Notes: generated by a model not told the origin, from the sequence alone. A stretch of DNA of 64,000 nucleotides from RGIG4097 sp937885645 (GCA_937885645.1 CALABJ010000013.1:96081-160080), one strand, 5' to 3'; numbered from the stretch's first letter, positions 1-8,095 are shown. Translations and numbers: made by a program.

Positions 1-219
1 CTTGATGCAGTTGATATTGAGCCTGAATCATTGCGCCTTTATTTTGACGATTTAGAGGTGTTTAGACCTGAGTGTAAATTCAACACTTGCACCCACATAA
101 ACGAGCCTGAATGCGCTGTCAAGCCTCACGTTGGCAAAGAGATTGGACAGGGCAGATATGATAGATACAAACTTATCTACGATGAACTCGCCGAAAGGAG
201 GAAAAACAAATATGAGTAA
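1..219 (+). CDS. rsgA: Ribosome small subunit-dependent GTPase A, C-terminal fragment
   Basis: The frame is open from the first base, so the gene is cut by the window edge and only the last 72 residues remain. The fragment has the RsgA zinc-knuckle signature: cysteines and a histidine in the order C, C-T-H, C (CKFNTCTHINEPEC), followed by the usual helix ending YDRYKLIYDEL. RsgA is a circularly permuted GTPase that helps late maturation of the 30S subunit. The GTPase domain lies outside the window. Its stop overlaps the rpe start by 8 nt and an AAAGGAGG-type ribosome binding site for rpe lies inside its end, so the two are cotranscribed. The rsgA-rpe order is the standard Firmicutes one. Confidence 0.9.
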   Translation, partial: LDAVDIEPESLRLYFDDLEVFRPECKFNTCTHINEPECAVKPHVGKEIGQGRYDRYKLIYDELAERRKNKYE

Positions 220-868
220 GGTTTTGGTTGCACCGAGCATTTTATCAGCAGATTTTGGAAAAATGGCAGATGCCGTCAGCGACCTCAAAGTTTGGGGCGC
301 AGACTGGGTGCATTGTGACGTTATGGACGGTGTATATGTTCCCAACATCACCTTTGGCATGCCCATGGTCAAGGCACTTCGCAAAAACAGCGATATGTTT
401 TTTGATGTGCACCTCATGATAACCGAGCCTGAAAAGTATGTAGGCGAATTTTGCGACTGTGGCGCAGATATGGTCACTTTCCACCCCGAAGCAAGCAAAG
501 ACCCCATGAAAGCCCTTGACACTATCAAGTCAAAAGGCAAAATGTGTGGCGTAGTCCTCAATGCAGACCAACCTTTCAGCGTTATTGAGCCTTTCCTTGA
601 CAAGGTTGACATGGTGCTCATCATGACCGTTCAAGCAGGTTTTGGCGGACAAAGCTTTATGAGAGACCGTCTTGAAATGGCAAAAAAGGTGAAACAAATC
701 AAAGATGAAAAGGGCTACAACTATCATATCCAACTTGACGGCGGCGTTTGTCCCAGCAATATTCATGAATGTGTTGAAGCAGGCGCAAACGTTGTTGTGG
801 CAGGCAGTGCAGTGTTCAAGGCAACAAATCCTGCCGAGGCAGTCAAGTCGATGCAAATAGAGTGCTAA
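212..868 (+). CDS. rpe: Ribulose-phosphate 3-epimerase
   Basis: Interconverts ribulose 5-phosphate and xylulose 5-phosphate in the pentose phosphate pathway. The 218-residue product has the family length and all its landmarks: APSILSADF near residue 7, HCDVMDG around 35 (metal-binding His and catalytic Asp), HLMI near 68, the phosphate-binding stretch TVQAGFGGQSF around 140 and the second catalytic Asp in QLDGGV near 175. A longer open frame begins at 131, but the ATG at 212 has a strong GGAGG site 10 nt upstream and gives the canonical N-terminus, so I chose it. It overlaps the end of rsgA. Confidence 0.96.
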   Translation: MSKVLVAPSILSADFGKMADAVSDLKVWGADWVHCDVMDGVYVPNITFGMPMVKALRKNSDMFFDVHLMITEPEKYVGEFCDCGADMVTFHPEASKDPMKALDTIKSKGKMCGVVLNADQPFSVIEPFLDKVDMVLIMTVQAGFGGQSFMRDRLEMAKKVKQIKDEKGYNYHIQLDGGVCPSNIHECVEAGANVVVAGSAVFKATNPAEAVKSMQIEC

Positions 869-881
869 CGCGCGCATATAT

Positions 882-1205
882 ATGGAAAAGATATACGACA
901 AATTAGTCAGGGACAAAATTCCCGAAATAATAATGAAGTCTGGCAAAGCATGCTCAACAGAGGTTTTGGACGACGAAAAATATGCTGAGCTTCTTGACAA
1001 AAAGCTTTTTGAAGAAATGCTTGAATATCATCAAGACAAAAGCATTGAAGAGCTTGCAGACATCGTTGAAGTGATATATGCCATTGTAAAATCTCGCGGA
1101 TTGTCGGTTGAAGAATTCGAGAAAATCCGTAATAAAAAAGCAGATGAAAGGGGAGGCTTTGACAAAAAGATACTTTTGAAGTCAGTGACTTATGAAGAAG
1201 AATAA
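882..1205 (+). CDS. MazG/HisE-like nucleoside triphosphate pyrophosphohydrolase
   Basis: A 107-residue all-helical protein that starts MEKIYDKLVRDKIPEII, the typical beginning of the phosphoribosyl-ATP pyrophosphohydrolase-like (MazG-like) family. It has the metal-binding acidic pattern E-E-(x)-E followed by an E-x-x-D helix (KLFEEMLEYHQD, then EELADIVEVI). Such proteins hydrolyse NTPs or modified NTPs to monophosphates. The exact substrate cannot be read from sequence. It lies 13 nt after rpe, where many Bacilli have thiN, and has no clear Shine-Dalgarno, so translation may depend on coupling to rpe. A strong terminator follows directly. Confidence 0.8.
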   Translation: MEKIYDKLVRDKIPEIIMKSGKACSTEVLDDEKYAELLDKKLFEEMLEYHQDKSIEELADIVEVIYAIVKSRGLSVEEFEKIRNKKADERGGFDKKILLKSVTYEEE

Positions 1206-1206
1206 A

Positions 1207-1238
1207 AAAAAATCGGCAAGCCGCCGATTTTCTTTTTT
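1207..1238 (+). terminator. Rho-independent terminator of the rsgA-rpe operon
   Basis: Stem AATCGGC (1211-1217) pairs with GCCGATT (1223-1229) around a 5-nt loop and is followed by TTCTTTTTT. It starts right at the stop codon of the MazG-like gene. Confidence 0.9.
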
Positions 1239-1283
1239 AGTGACAAATGTTCATATCACAGCATATTTTAATTTGAGGTGAAT

Positions 1284-1376
1284 ATGAAAATTGTTTGTGT
1301 AAGTGTACCTAAAGTGCTGAAACCATTGTTTCGTTTTTTCAAAAAACTTAGAAAAGAAAAATGCCCGTCTAATTGA
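1284..1376 (+). CDS. spoVM: Stage V sporulation protein SpoVM (30 aa)
   Basis: A very short ORF with a good ribosome binding site (GAGGTG, 1275-1280, 3 nt before ATG). It encodes a 30-residue amphipathic basic peptide beginning MKIVCVSVPKVLKPLFRFF. Bacillus SpoVM is 26 residues, starts MKFYTIKLPKFL and carries a functionally important Pro at position 9; here Pro9-Lys10 are at the same place. SpoVM binds the positively curved forespore membrane and anchors the SpoIVA coat basement layer. Position is strong support: spoVM sits between the rpe region and rpmB in Bacillus. The sequence beyond residue 12 is divergent, and there is an extra C-terminal tail ending KCPSN. The stop codon lies inside the hairpin that terminates rpmB from the other strand. 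Confidence 0.85.
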   Translation: MKIVCVSVPKVLKPLFRFFKKLRKEKCPSN

Positions 1377-1382
1377 CGGGCA
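1351..1382 (-). terminator. Terminator of rpmB
   Basis: On the minus strand GCCCGTC, a 5-nt loop and GACGGGC (plus coordinates 1363-1381) are followed by a U-rich tail (ATTTTTCTTTTC). The hairpin overlaps the 3' end of spoVM on the opposite strand, so the two genes share DNA at their ends. Confidence 0.88.
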
Positions 1383-1405
1383 AGTGTTATGCTTGTAAAT
1401 ATTAA

Positions 1406-1597
1406 TTACACGCGGTCAACTTTGCCTGAACGAAGACAATGTGTGCAGACATAGGTGTATTCTGCGCCACCAGTTGCAGTTTTGACCTTAACCTTTTGGA
1501 CGTTGGGTGCCCAACTACGTCTGGTCTTTCTGTTGGAGTGGCTGACTTGGTTGCCGCTCATTTTACCTTTACCGCATACGCTACATACTCTGGACAT
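1406..1597 (-). CDS. rpmB: 50S ribosomal protein L28
   Basis: The 63-residue product has the L28 layout: MSRVCSVCGKGKMSGNQVSHS at the start, NRKTRRSWAPNVQ in the middle and a C-terminal YVCTHCLRSGKV. Two CxxC pairs (C5/C8 and C-T-H-C near residue 51) suggest the zinc-binding form. It is a large-subunit protein near the E site. The gene is monocistronic with its own promoter and terminator, divergent from yloU, as in Bacillus. A strong GGAGG lies upstream of the ATG. Confidence 0.96.
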   Translation of the reverse strand: MSRVCSVCGKGKMSGNQVSHSNRKTRRSWAPNVQKVKVKTATGGAEYTYVCTHCLRSGKVDRV

Positions 1598-1624
1598 ATC
1601 TAGTACCTCCTTAAAAACATTGTC

Positions 1625-1653
1625 ATTTTAACAAATTACGATAAGTTTGGCAA
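1625..1653 (-). promoter_or_regulatory. Sigma-A type promoter of rpmB
   Basis: Minus strand TTGCCA (1648-1653), 17-bp spacer, TAAAAT (1625-1630). Transcription would start about 20 nt before the rpmB start codon and leave room for its AAGGAGG site. Confidence 0.75.
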
Positions 1654-1680
1654 CCGATTTACACAAAATTATTCATTTAC

Positions 1681-1709
1681 TTGCAAAATATTTTTACATA
1701 TAGTAAAAT
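1681..1709 (+). promoter_or_regulatory. Sigma-A type promoter of the yloU-fakA-recG operon
   Basis: TTGCAA (1681-1686), 17-bp spacer, TAAAAT (1704-1709). The predicted start near 1716 gives a very short leader of about 14 nt that still includes AAAGG before the ATG at 1730. Confidence 0.75.
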
Positions 1710-1729
1710 CATAGCGAAAGGTAATCAAT

Positions 1730-2080
1730 ATGTCGCTTACAACATCCAATATTTATGGAAAAATTTCTATATCAGACGAGGCAGTTGCGCTTATCGCATC
1801 ACAAGCCGCATCTGAATGCTATGGCGTGGTCGAAATGGTATCACGCCGTTTTAGCGATAACATTGGCAACCTTTGGGGCAAAACCTCAGGTGGCAAAGGT
1901 GTCAAGGTCAATTCCGTTGACAACCTTATGTTCATCGAAGTATACGTGGTCTTGAAGATCGGCGTAAATATCGAAGCGGTCAAAAAGTCTGTTGCGGACA
2001 CAGTCAAGTTTGCGCTTGAAAACTTCACCGGCATGAGAGTGAAAAAAGTTCAAGTCAACGTGGTCGGCATCAGAGTTTAA
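1730..2080 (+). CDS. yloU: Asp23/Gls24 family envelope stress protein
   Basis: A 116-residue single-domain protein of the Asp23/Gls24 (DUF322) family: N-terminal GKISISDEAVALIASQAASECYGVVEM, then FIEVYVVLKIGVNIEAVKKSVADTVK and the C-terminal KVQVNVVGIRV. Family members are cytosolic but often membrane-associated and linked to cell-envelope stress; the molecular role is unsettled. It is followed after 13 nt by fakA, the yloU-yloV arrangement conserved in Firmicutes. Length and motif order are normal. Confidence 0.9.
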   Translation: MSLTTSNIYGKISISDEAVALIASQAASECYGVVEMVSRRFSDNIGNLWGKTSGGKGVKVNSVDNLMFIEVYVVLKIGVNIEAVKKSVADTVKFALENFTGMRVKKVQVNVVGIRV

Positions 2081-2093
2081 CAATAGAGGAAAT

Positions 2094-3764
2094 ATGAACA
2101 GTATAAACGGCACAACATTCAAAGAAATGCTTGCTGGGGGAGTTAAAGCATTAGAGCTCAATCGTGCACTTATTGACGAATTGAACGTTTTTCCCGTTCC
2201 TGACGGAGATACAGGCACAAATATGTCCCTGACCATTTCAACCGCAATGCGTGAAGTGGGTCTTGCTGACACAAATGAGCTTGACAAAATCGCTCTTGCA
2301 TTTTCAAAGGGAGCACTCAAAGGCGCGCGCGGAAATAGTGGCGTCATTCTTTCTCAAATCTTCAAAGGCTTTGCAGTGGCACTTGACAACAAGACAGAGC
2401 TCACCGCAAAAGACTTTGCGGAAGCAATGAAGAAGGGCACTGAGATTGCTTATGGCGCAGTCACCAAGCCCAAGGAAGGCACAATTCTCACCATCATCAG
2501 AGTTGCCAGTGAAAATGCAGTCAAATTTGCAAAGGGCAGAAACGTTGACTTTGTCAATTTCTTGTCACAAGTCATCGAAGCAGGTGAACAAATCCTTGCA
2601 AAAACTCCCGAAATGCTTCCCGTCCTTGCAAAAGCTGGAGTGGTTGACGCAGGCGGTCGTGGTCTTCTGACCATTTTTGAAGGCTTTTATGCTGTCCTTA
2701 CTGGTGAAGAAATCAAGATGATCAAGGATGACGCAGTGCGTCCTGCTGCACTCATTGTCAATGCAAACGGCACTGAAGCAACTGAGGAAGATATCCTTGT
2801 CAACGACTATGACAACATCACCTTCCAGTATTGCACTGAATTTTTCATCACACACCTTAATTCAACAACAACTCTCAGCAATATAGACAAATTCCGTGAT
2901 TATCTTATGACAATCGGCGATTGTGTCCTTGTCATTGGTGACCTCGAACTTGTCAAAACGCACGTCCACACCAATCACCCTGATCAAGCACTGAAAGCAG
3001 CACTGAAACTTGGTGAACTTGACGGAGTCAAGATTGAAAATATGGTGGAACAAAACCGCAAAATCAAGGGCGAAAGCGACTCAAAGAAGAAAACTAAGAG
3101 AGAACCCGAAAAGGATTTTGCAATGGTTTCTATTTGTGCCGGTGACGGTCTCAGCGCAATCTTCAAAGACTTGATGGTTGATGTTGTTGTTGAAGGCGGT
3201 CAAACAATGAACCCTAGCGTCTATGATATACTTGGCGCAATCAATTCTGCCGGTGGAAAGAACGTTTACGTTCTTCCCAACAATCCCAACATTATCTTTG
3301 CCGCAGAACAAGCCAAAGAACTTGCAGACGTCAACGTATACGTTATTCCCACAACTTGCACCCCCGAAGGCATTTCAGCAGCGCTCGCATTCAGCCCTGA
3401 CTGCACAGCCGAAGAAAATTATGAAAATATGAAAGCTTCATTCAGTGGTGTGAAAACTGTTGAGGTCACCCATGCAGTGCGCAACACTCGCATGAACGGA
3501 TTCTCCGTGAAAGAGGGAGACATCATTGCAATCAGCAATAAGAAAATCGTTGCAAAGAGCTCTTCAATCACCGAAGCAACCCTCAACAGCGTGAGAAAGA
3601 TTTGCGCAGATTGCGATATGGTCACTTTGTACTACGGCGAAGGAGTCACTGAAAACGAAGCAATGCACGTTGCCGAAGTCATCGAGGCAGAGTATCCCGA
3701 CCTTGAAGTTGCCGCATACTATGGCGGTCAACCCCACTATTACTATATCCTTTCAGCAGAATAA
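2094..3764 (+). CDS. fakA: DAK2-domain fatty acid kinase subunit FakA/YloV
   Basis: The 556-residue protein begins with a DhaL-like (DAK2) ATP-binding domain carrying LNVFPVPDGDTGTNM near residues 31-45 and GARGNSGVILSQI near 79-91, the metal and nucleotide-binding loops. A middle domain and a C-terminal region (FYGEGV-type and GGQPHYYYILSAE end) match YloV. FakA phosphorylates exogenous fatty acids bound to FakB so that they enter phospholipid synthesis; no FakB-like gene is in the window. A GAGG site precedes ATG 2094. recG starts one base after its stop, so translation is probably coupled. Confidence 0.9.
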   Translation: MNSINGTTFKEMLAGGVKALELNRALIDELNVFPVPDGDTGTNMSLTISTAMREVGLADTNELDKIALAFSKGALKGARGNSGVILSQIFKGFAVALDNKTELTAKDFAEAMKKGTEIAYGAVTKPKEGTILTIIRVASENAVKFAKGRNVDFVNFLSQVIEAGEQILAKTPEMLPVLAKAGVVDAGGRGLLTIFEGFYAVLTGEEIKMIKDDAVRPAALIVNANGTEATEEDILVNDYDNITFQYCTEFFITHLNSTTTLSNIDKFRDYLMTIGDCVLVIGDLELVKTHVHTNHPDQALKAALKLGELDGVKIENMVEQNRKIKGESDSKKKTKREPEKDFAMVSICAGDGLSAIFKDLMVDVVVEGGQTMNPSVYDILGAINSAGGKNVYVLPNNPNIIFAAEQAKELADVNVYVIPTTCTPEGISAALAFSPDCTAEENYENMKASFSGVKTVEVTHAVRNTRMNGFSVKEGDIIAISNKKIVAKSSSITEATLNSVRKICADCDMVTLYYGEGVTENEAMHVAEVIEAEYPDLEVAAYYGGQPHYYYILSAE

Positions 3765-3765
3765 A

Positions 3766-5853
3766 ATGAAACTGACTGAGATTAAAGGCATCGGTGCACA
3801 ACTTGAAAAGAAACTTTGTGCCCTTGGAATTGCCAGCGTCGGCAACTTGTTGTCCTTTTTCCCGTCTAAATACGTAGATTTAGGATTGCCCACTTCTGTC
3901 ATCACAGCAGAAGAAGGGCAATTTTATTTATTTGAAGGAGAAGTCGTTCGCCTCAGAGAAACTTCAAGTCGTAAAAAAGCCTTTACCGTCACCTTCAAGG
4001 ACACCGTTTCAACAAAACCTGTTTATTTCAATGCAATCTTTTACAACCAACCTTATCTGAAAGTTGAATTTGAAATAGGCAGAAGGTTCAGACTTTTTTC
4101 AAAAATCACAGACGGGGGAGTATCTCTCCTTATAAATCCTACAATAGAGCCAGTTGACAAGCTCAAACTTCTCACCAAGGGCATTTACACGGTTTATCCT
4201 TTAAGAAATGAAATAGGTCAACGTACTTTCAAAAAGTTAGTTTATGAATGTTTCAATTCCCTAGGATACAAACCTACAATAGTGGGTGTATGTGAAAGCA
4301 ACGAAACCCCCATTGAATTGGCTTCAGAAAAGGGAATAATCAAGGGTGAAAACCTAACTGATAGTCAATATGCACTTTTTGACACACTATACAAAATTCA
4401 CTTCCCAAAAGACGAAAAAGAGTGTAGAGAAGCCATAGAAACATTGTCAGCAGTAGATTTTGCAATGGGCCTAAAAACCTACCACAAATCCAAGATATCC
4501 GCCGATAAAGGAAGAAAAGTATTCTACAAAACCCAAAATAATGTAAAACTTGACCTTGAAAATGCACTTTCTTTCCCTATTACCCCCACACAATCCTCGG
4601 CAATGGATGCAATACAAAAGGATTTGTGCTCCTCAGTCAATATGTCACGTATTGTCAGCGGTGACGTCGGGTCAGGAAAGTCTGTTGTTGCATATTTTGC
4701 TTTGACTTACGCATCAATTTGCGGAAAACAATCCGCATATATGTGTCCTACAGAAATCCTTGCTATTCAGCAATATTCCGCATATAAGAAAATTGCAGAG
4801 AAGTTGTCAATCTCGGTTGCGGTGTTGACTTCATCAACAAAGTCAGCGGAAAGACATGAGATACTCAATGGTCTGAAAACAGGAGAAATTTCAGTAATAT
4901 TCGGCACACACTCACTTGTTGGAAAGGACGTGGAGTATGACAATCTTTCTCTTGCAGTCATTGATGAGCAACATAAATTTGGCGTTTCTTGCAGGGCAGA
5001 ACTTGAAAATAAAGGTGCAGTTGACGTATTGACTCTGACAGCAACACCTATACCTCGCACTCTTGCACTGACACTTTACGACGATATAGACGTGTCATCA
5101 ATAACAAAGCGTGAAAGCGCGAAGACTTCCATATCCACCAAAATTGTTCTTGAACACAAACTTGATGATTTGGTTTTATATATTGCTTCTGAATGTAGGG
5201 AGCACAACAAGCAAGCCTTTATCGTTTGTCCTACAATCAAGGATAGTGATGGCCTAGATATTTACTCAGTTGACAAATTCTATTCCTTGTATTCAAGCAA
5301 ATTCAGCAATCTAAACCTGTCAATTCTTCACGGAAAGCTTTCAGCCATCGAAAAGAGAACAGCCATGGAAGAGTTTTCAGCTGGCAAAACACAGGTGCTC
5401 GTTGCCACATCTTTGGTTGAAGTTGGCATCGACACAAAAGCAAGCATTATTGCAGTGCTCAATGCTGACAGATTTGGTCTTGCATCACTCCATCAACTTA
5501 GAGGAAGAGTGGGTAGAGACGGCAGTCAAGCATATTGTTTCCTTCATGTTAAGAGTGCAGGAGCAACAGCACTAGAAAGACTGCTTGCTATGGAAAACAT
5601 TTACGACGGCCTGATGCTTGCAGAAAAAGACCTTGAAATGCGTGGTGCAGGTGATTTCCTCGGCACAAAGCAGAAAGGAGTCACCCTTTCACCATATTTC
5701 AATCTTCCTTCAAACGTTAAAGTGCTTATGAAAGCCAAAGAAATGTCAAAAGACTCTAGATATGACGGATTGACCACCATAATGAGTGATTTGTTTGGTG
5801 CGGATTATTCAGATTTTGAAAACAAATTGAAGTCTGTGACACTTAATAGTTGA
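3766..5853 (+). CDS. recG: ATP-dependent DNA helicase RecG
   Basis: Branch-migrating helicase that regresses stalled forks and processes recombination intermediates. The 695-residue product has an N-terminal wedge/OB domain, then helicase motif I GDVGSGKS at residues 299-306, the RecG-type DEQH box (VIDEQHKFGV, D at about 400), TLTATPIPRTLAL and, late, LRGRVGRDGSQAYCFL. The open frame extends upstream to 3670 inside fakA, but the ATG at 3766 gives the canonical start MKLTEIKGIG and sits one base after the fakA stop. There is no strong Shine-Dalgarno, consistent with coupling. A terminator follows. Confidence 0.95.
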   Translation: MKLTEIKGIGAQLEKKLCALGIASVGNLLSFFPSKYVDLGLPTSVITAEEGQFYLFEGEVVRLRETSSRKKAFTVTFKDTVSTKPVYFNAIFYNQPYLKVEFEIGRRFRLFSKITDGGVSLLINPTIEPVDKLKLLTKGIYTVYPLRNEIGQRTFKKLVYECFNSLGYKPTIVGVCESNETPIELASEKGIIKGENLTDSQYALFDTLYKIHFPKDEKECREAIETLSAVDFAMGLKTYHKSKISADKGRKVFYKTQNNVKLDLENALSFPITPTQSSAMDAIQKDLCSSVNMSRIVSGDVGSGKSVVAYFALTYASICGKQSAYMCPTEILAIQQYSAYKKIAEKLSISVAVLTSSTKSAERHEILNGLKTGEISVIFGTHSLVGKDVEYDNLSLAVIDEQHKFGVSCRAELENKGAVDVLTLTATPIPRTLALTLYDDIDVSSITKRESAKTSISTKIVLEHKLDDLVLYIASECREHNKQAFIVCPTIKDSDGLDIYSVDKFYSLYSSKFSNLNLSILHGKLSAIEKRTAMEEFSAGKTQVLVATSLVEVGIDTKASIIAVLNADRFGLASLHQLRGRVGRDGSQAYCFLHVKSAGATALERLLAMENIYDGLMLAEKDLEMRGAGDFLGTKQKGVTLSPYFNLPSNVKVLMKAKEMSKDSRYDGLTTIMSDLFGADYSDFENKLKSVTLNS

Positions 5854-5907
5854 CGCAAAATTCAAATATGAATTTAATTCATTAAATTGCTTTGATTTTC
5901 ACTCTAT

Positions 5908-5938
5908 CTAACCGCCTATTTTGGCGGTTTTTGTCTTT
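5908..5938 (+). terminator. Terminator of the yloU-fakA-recG operon
   Basis: AACCGCC (5910-5916), 6-nt loop, GGCGGTT (5923-5929), then TTTGTCTTTT. It separates recG from the OLE RNA promoter. Confidence 0.9.
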
Positions 5939-5972
5939 TAATTGCGAATAAGACCTCATCTTCGGTTGACAT

Positions 5973-6000
5973 TTGACATTTTTTCATTATTATGTATAAT
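5973..6000 (+). promoter_or_regulatory. Consensus sigma-A promoter for the OLE RNA transcript
   Basis: A perfect TTGACA (5973-5978), 16-bp spacer and perfect TATAAT (5995-6000). A second TTGACA begins at 5966. Both boxes are exact consensus, which fits an abundant RNA. Transcription should begin near 6007. Confidence 0.85.
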
Positions 6001-6006
6001 ATAGTT

Positions 6007-6600
6007 GAATGGTGGCGCAGTATTCTAGTCAGCATTATCCGAACCGAAGGCGGGGGTAAAATATCGCCAAAGGGCATATCGATGAAGTTTCTGGTGATGG
6101 CTTTTGTTGCCCAAACTTGGGCTGTTGCTGGGAGTTAAGGCTTTTGGGCGTGTCGCAACGGCATGCGAAGGGCGACCCAATCGCCGTGGAGACCCAAATC
6201 GGTGGACATATTCCAGATGAATGGTCTACTGACTGGGATTAAACCTGTCATGCGGTGGCTCGTGCGCTGTGGACAGTGTAGCCTGCCTTGAGTGGTCTCG
6301 CAGGGATAAAGGAACGGTTATCGTTCGTCGGCCGACGGACCTTGCCGATGGCCTTTTGAAATCTTGACTGCAAAACAGGACTAGGTCGGAGTGATGTTGC
6401 CAAGGAAATCTTCTAGACTGTTCTCGTAAGCAGTTCGGGGATTATAGTGTGCACTTAGTGGCGATTCGGTGAAGCGTAGGGAAACCACGCTGGTTGCAAC
6501 GTAATCGGAAACGTCTTGGTCGGCGACGACAAGTTGTTGCTTCGGGAAAACCTACCGAACCTATGGCGCAAGGTTTACTCGAATTGTTGCCACCATTTCA
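6007..6600 (+). ncRNA. ole: OLE RNA (ornate large extremophilic RNA)
   Basis: A roughly 590-nt stretch with no credible reading frame, richer in G than its surroundings and full of short GNRA/UNCG-like hairpins. Its ends pair: ATGGTGGC at 6009-6016 is complementary to GCCACCAT at 6589-6596 and the pairing continues outward, closing the whole molecule. A consensus promoter sits just upstream. It lies 17 nt before a gene for an OapA-type membrane protein, and tlyA, nadK, argR and recN follow. This size, partner and neighbourhood are those reported for OLE RNA, a membrane-localised RNA in Firmicutes linked to cold, alcohol and magnesium stress. I did not run a covariance model; identity rests on architecture and context. 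No terminator separates it from oapA, so they may share a transcript. Confidence 0.88.
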
Positions 6601-6617
6601 ATCATTTTAGGAGAAAT

Positions 6618-7319
6618 ATGGAAAAACAAGAGGACGGCCACAGTAGTATAGTCATCAACAAGGACGAAGAATCTCGTCCCATTTCTCAAGACGAAAAGAA
6701 ACAGAAAAAGCAACCGAAAAAGAAGCGCAACCTTTGGAGCGTGAAAATTACGGTTGTTTCTTTATTTATTTCTGCATTTATCAGTTTTCTTAGCGAGCTG
6801 ACGGCATCAAGTGAGCATATCATCGTCACAATAATGCTGTTGTTCTTCCTGATTTTGTGCAGTATTTTGTTTGACGGCATTGGTGTTGCATCAACTTCCT
6901 GCGACATAACACCCTTTGTGTCAATGGCGTCACGCAAGGTATATGGCGCAAAGACAGCGCTGTGGCTTGTCAAAAACAACGAGAAAGTGTCCAATGTCTG
7001 CAATGACGTCATAGGAGATATTTTCGGCATCATTTCCGGCGCTTGCTCGGCAGCAATCGTTGTTAAACTTGTGGTTGGTATGGACCAAAAATGGCAACAA
7101 TGGGTGACAATCGGCATATCAGCACTTGTTTCAGCACTGACTATTGGTGGCAAGGCATTCCTTAAAAACATTGCTATATCCAACTCAAAAGAGTTCATAA
7201 TGTTTGTGGCGCGAATTATTGCAATCTTCAATCCTGAAGAAAGACGTAGACGCAAACATCAAAAAGAAAAACAAAAGAAATACGAAGAAGAGAAGGAAAA
7301 GCAAAACGTTGAGAGTTGA
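6618..7319 (+). CDS. oapA: OLE-associated membrane protein OapA
   Basis: A 233-residue protein with a charged N-terminus (about 40 residues, Lys-rich before the first helix), four predicted membrane segments near 42-60, 67-90, 131-152 and 162-182, and a strongly basic Arg/Lys tail from about 207. The central part has DGIGVAS, CDITPFVSMASRKV and a D-x-x-x-D element at residues 130-134 (NDVIGD). It resembles the DUF21/CNNM magnesium-transport membrane fold, and OapA proteins are known to bind OLE RNA and take it to the membrane. The basic ends are plausible RNA contacts. Start chosen at 6618 because AGGAG lies 5-9 nt upstream; the frame runs back to 6516 inside the RNA. Its end overlaps the tlyA start. 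Confidence 0.87.
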   Translation: MEKQEDGHSSIVINKDEESRPISQDEKKQKKQPKKKRNLWSVKITVVSLFISAFISFLSELTASSEHIIVTIMLLFFLILCSILFDGIGVASTSCDITPFVSMASRKVYGAKTALWLVKNNEKVSNVCNDVIGDIFGIISGACSAAIVVKLVVGMDQKWQQWVTIGISALVSALTIGGKAFLKNIAISNSKEFIMFVARIIAIFNPEERRRRKHQKEKQKKYEEEKEKQNVES

Positions 7320-8022
7320 TAAGTATCTCACTGAAAACAACCTTACGCCTTCAAGGACTTATGCGGAAAACCTTGTCCTGAAAGGCAAAGTCAAAGTAGA
7401 CGGCAAAGTTATCTTGAAGCCGTCTTTTGACGTTAAAGAGAGTATGGTTGTTGAGATAATTGAAGACGAAGGCTACGCTTCACAAGGCGCATACAAACTT
7501 GTTGAAGCAATCCGTGCTTTCAACCTTAATCTTCAAGGATTTGACACCGCAGATATTGGTTGCAGCAATGGTGGATTCACCGACGTAATGCTTCGTCAAA
7601 ACGTCAATTCTGTCCTTGCAGTTGACGTGGCAGAATGCGATTTGCCTGAGCGCATTCTAAACGACAATAGAGTCACTTTTATACAGCAAAATGCACGAGA
7701 TCTTGTTGTGGATTCCTTGAAAGATTTTGTATGCAGTGACGTCAGTTTCATTTCACTTCGCCTTATTTTGCCCACAATATACAAATTATTGAAAGTGGGC
7801 GGAGAAGCGGTTGTCCTCATAAAGCCTCAATTTGAACTTGAAAAGTCTGCCCTCAGCAAAAAGGGCATCGTCCTAAGTGAAAAGGACAGACAAAGAGCAA
7901 TAAACCTAGTAAAAGGATACGCAGTTTCAAGTGGTTTTGATGTTTTAGGGCTTACAACCTCACCAATCTTTTATGAAAACAAAAACGTTGAGTATCTCTT
8001 GCACTTGAAAAAAAGCAAATAA
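7309..8022 (+). CDS. tlyA: TlyA family rRNA 2'-O-methyltransferase
   Basis: An S4 RNA-binding domain (RVDKYLTENNLTPSRTYAENLV, residues 2-23 onward) is followed by an FtsJ-like SAM-dependent methyltransferase domain with ADIGCSNGGFTDVML and VLAVDV. Family members methylate ribosomal RNA riboses; older annotations call them hemolysin A. The best start is TTG at 7309, inside the last codons of oapA, with AAGGA 11 nt upstream; this gives 237 residues, slightly short for the family. The usual SRGGLKL motif reads SQGAYKL here, a conservative deviation. The overlap with oapA implies one operon. Confidence 0.88.
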   Translation: MRVDKYLTENNLTPSRTYAENLVLKGKVKVDGKVILKPSFDVKESMVVEIIEDEGYASQGAYKLVEAIRAFNLNLQGFDTADIGCSNGGFTDVMLRQNVNSVLAVDVAECDLPERILNDNRVTFIQQNARDLVVDSLKDFVCSDVSFISLRLILPTIYKLLKVGGEAVVLIKPQFELEKSALSKKGIVLSEKDRQRAINLVKGYAVSSGFDVLGLTTSPIFYENKNVEYLLHLKKSK

Positions 8023-8027
8023 AAAAG

Positions 8028-8056
8028 AAAATCAACCTATGGTTGATTTTTTTTGT
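8028..8056 (+). terminator. Terminator after tlyA
   Basis: AATCAACC (8030-8037), TAT loop, GGTTGATT (8041-8048), then a run of T. It closes the OLE-oapA-tlyA transcript. Confidence 0.9.
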
Positions 8057-8095
8057 TTACAATTAAGTTGTTTTAAAGGTTAGAATTATAAAACA

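Noticed and set aside
52..624. Minus-strand open frames antisense to rpe, fakA, recN, infB and other genes
   Set aside because: They mirror the codon bias of the real genes, lack ribosome binding sites and have no family-like composition; the plus- or minus-strand genes listed are clearly homologous to known families.
1240..1283. Sigma-E promoter for spoVM
   Set aside because: CATATTTT at about 1262 resembles a sigma-E -10 box, but no well-spaced -35 element could be fixed with confidence.
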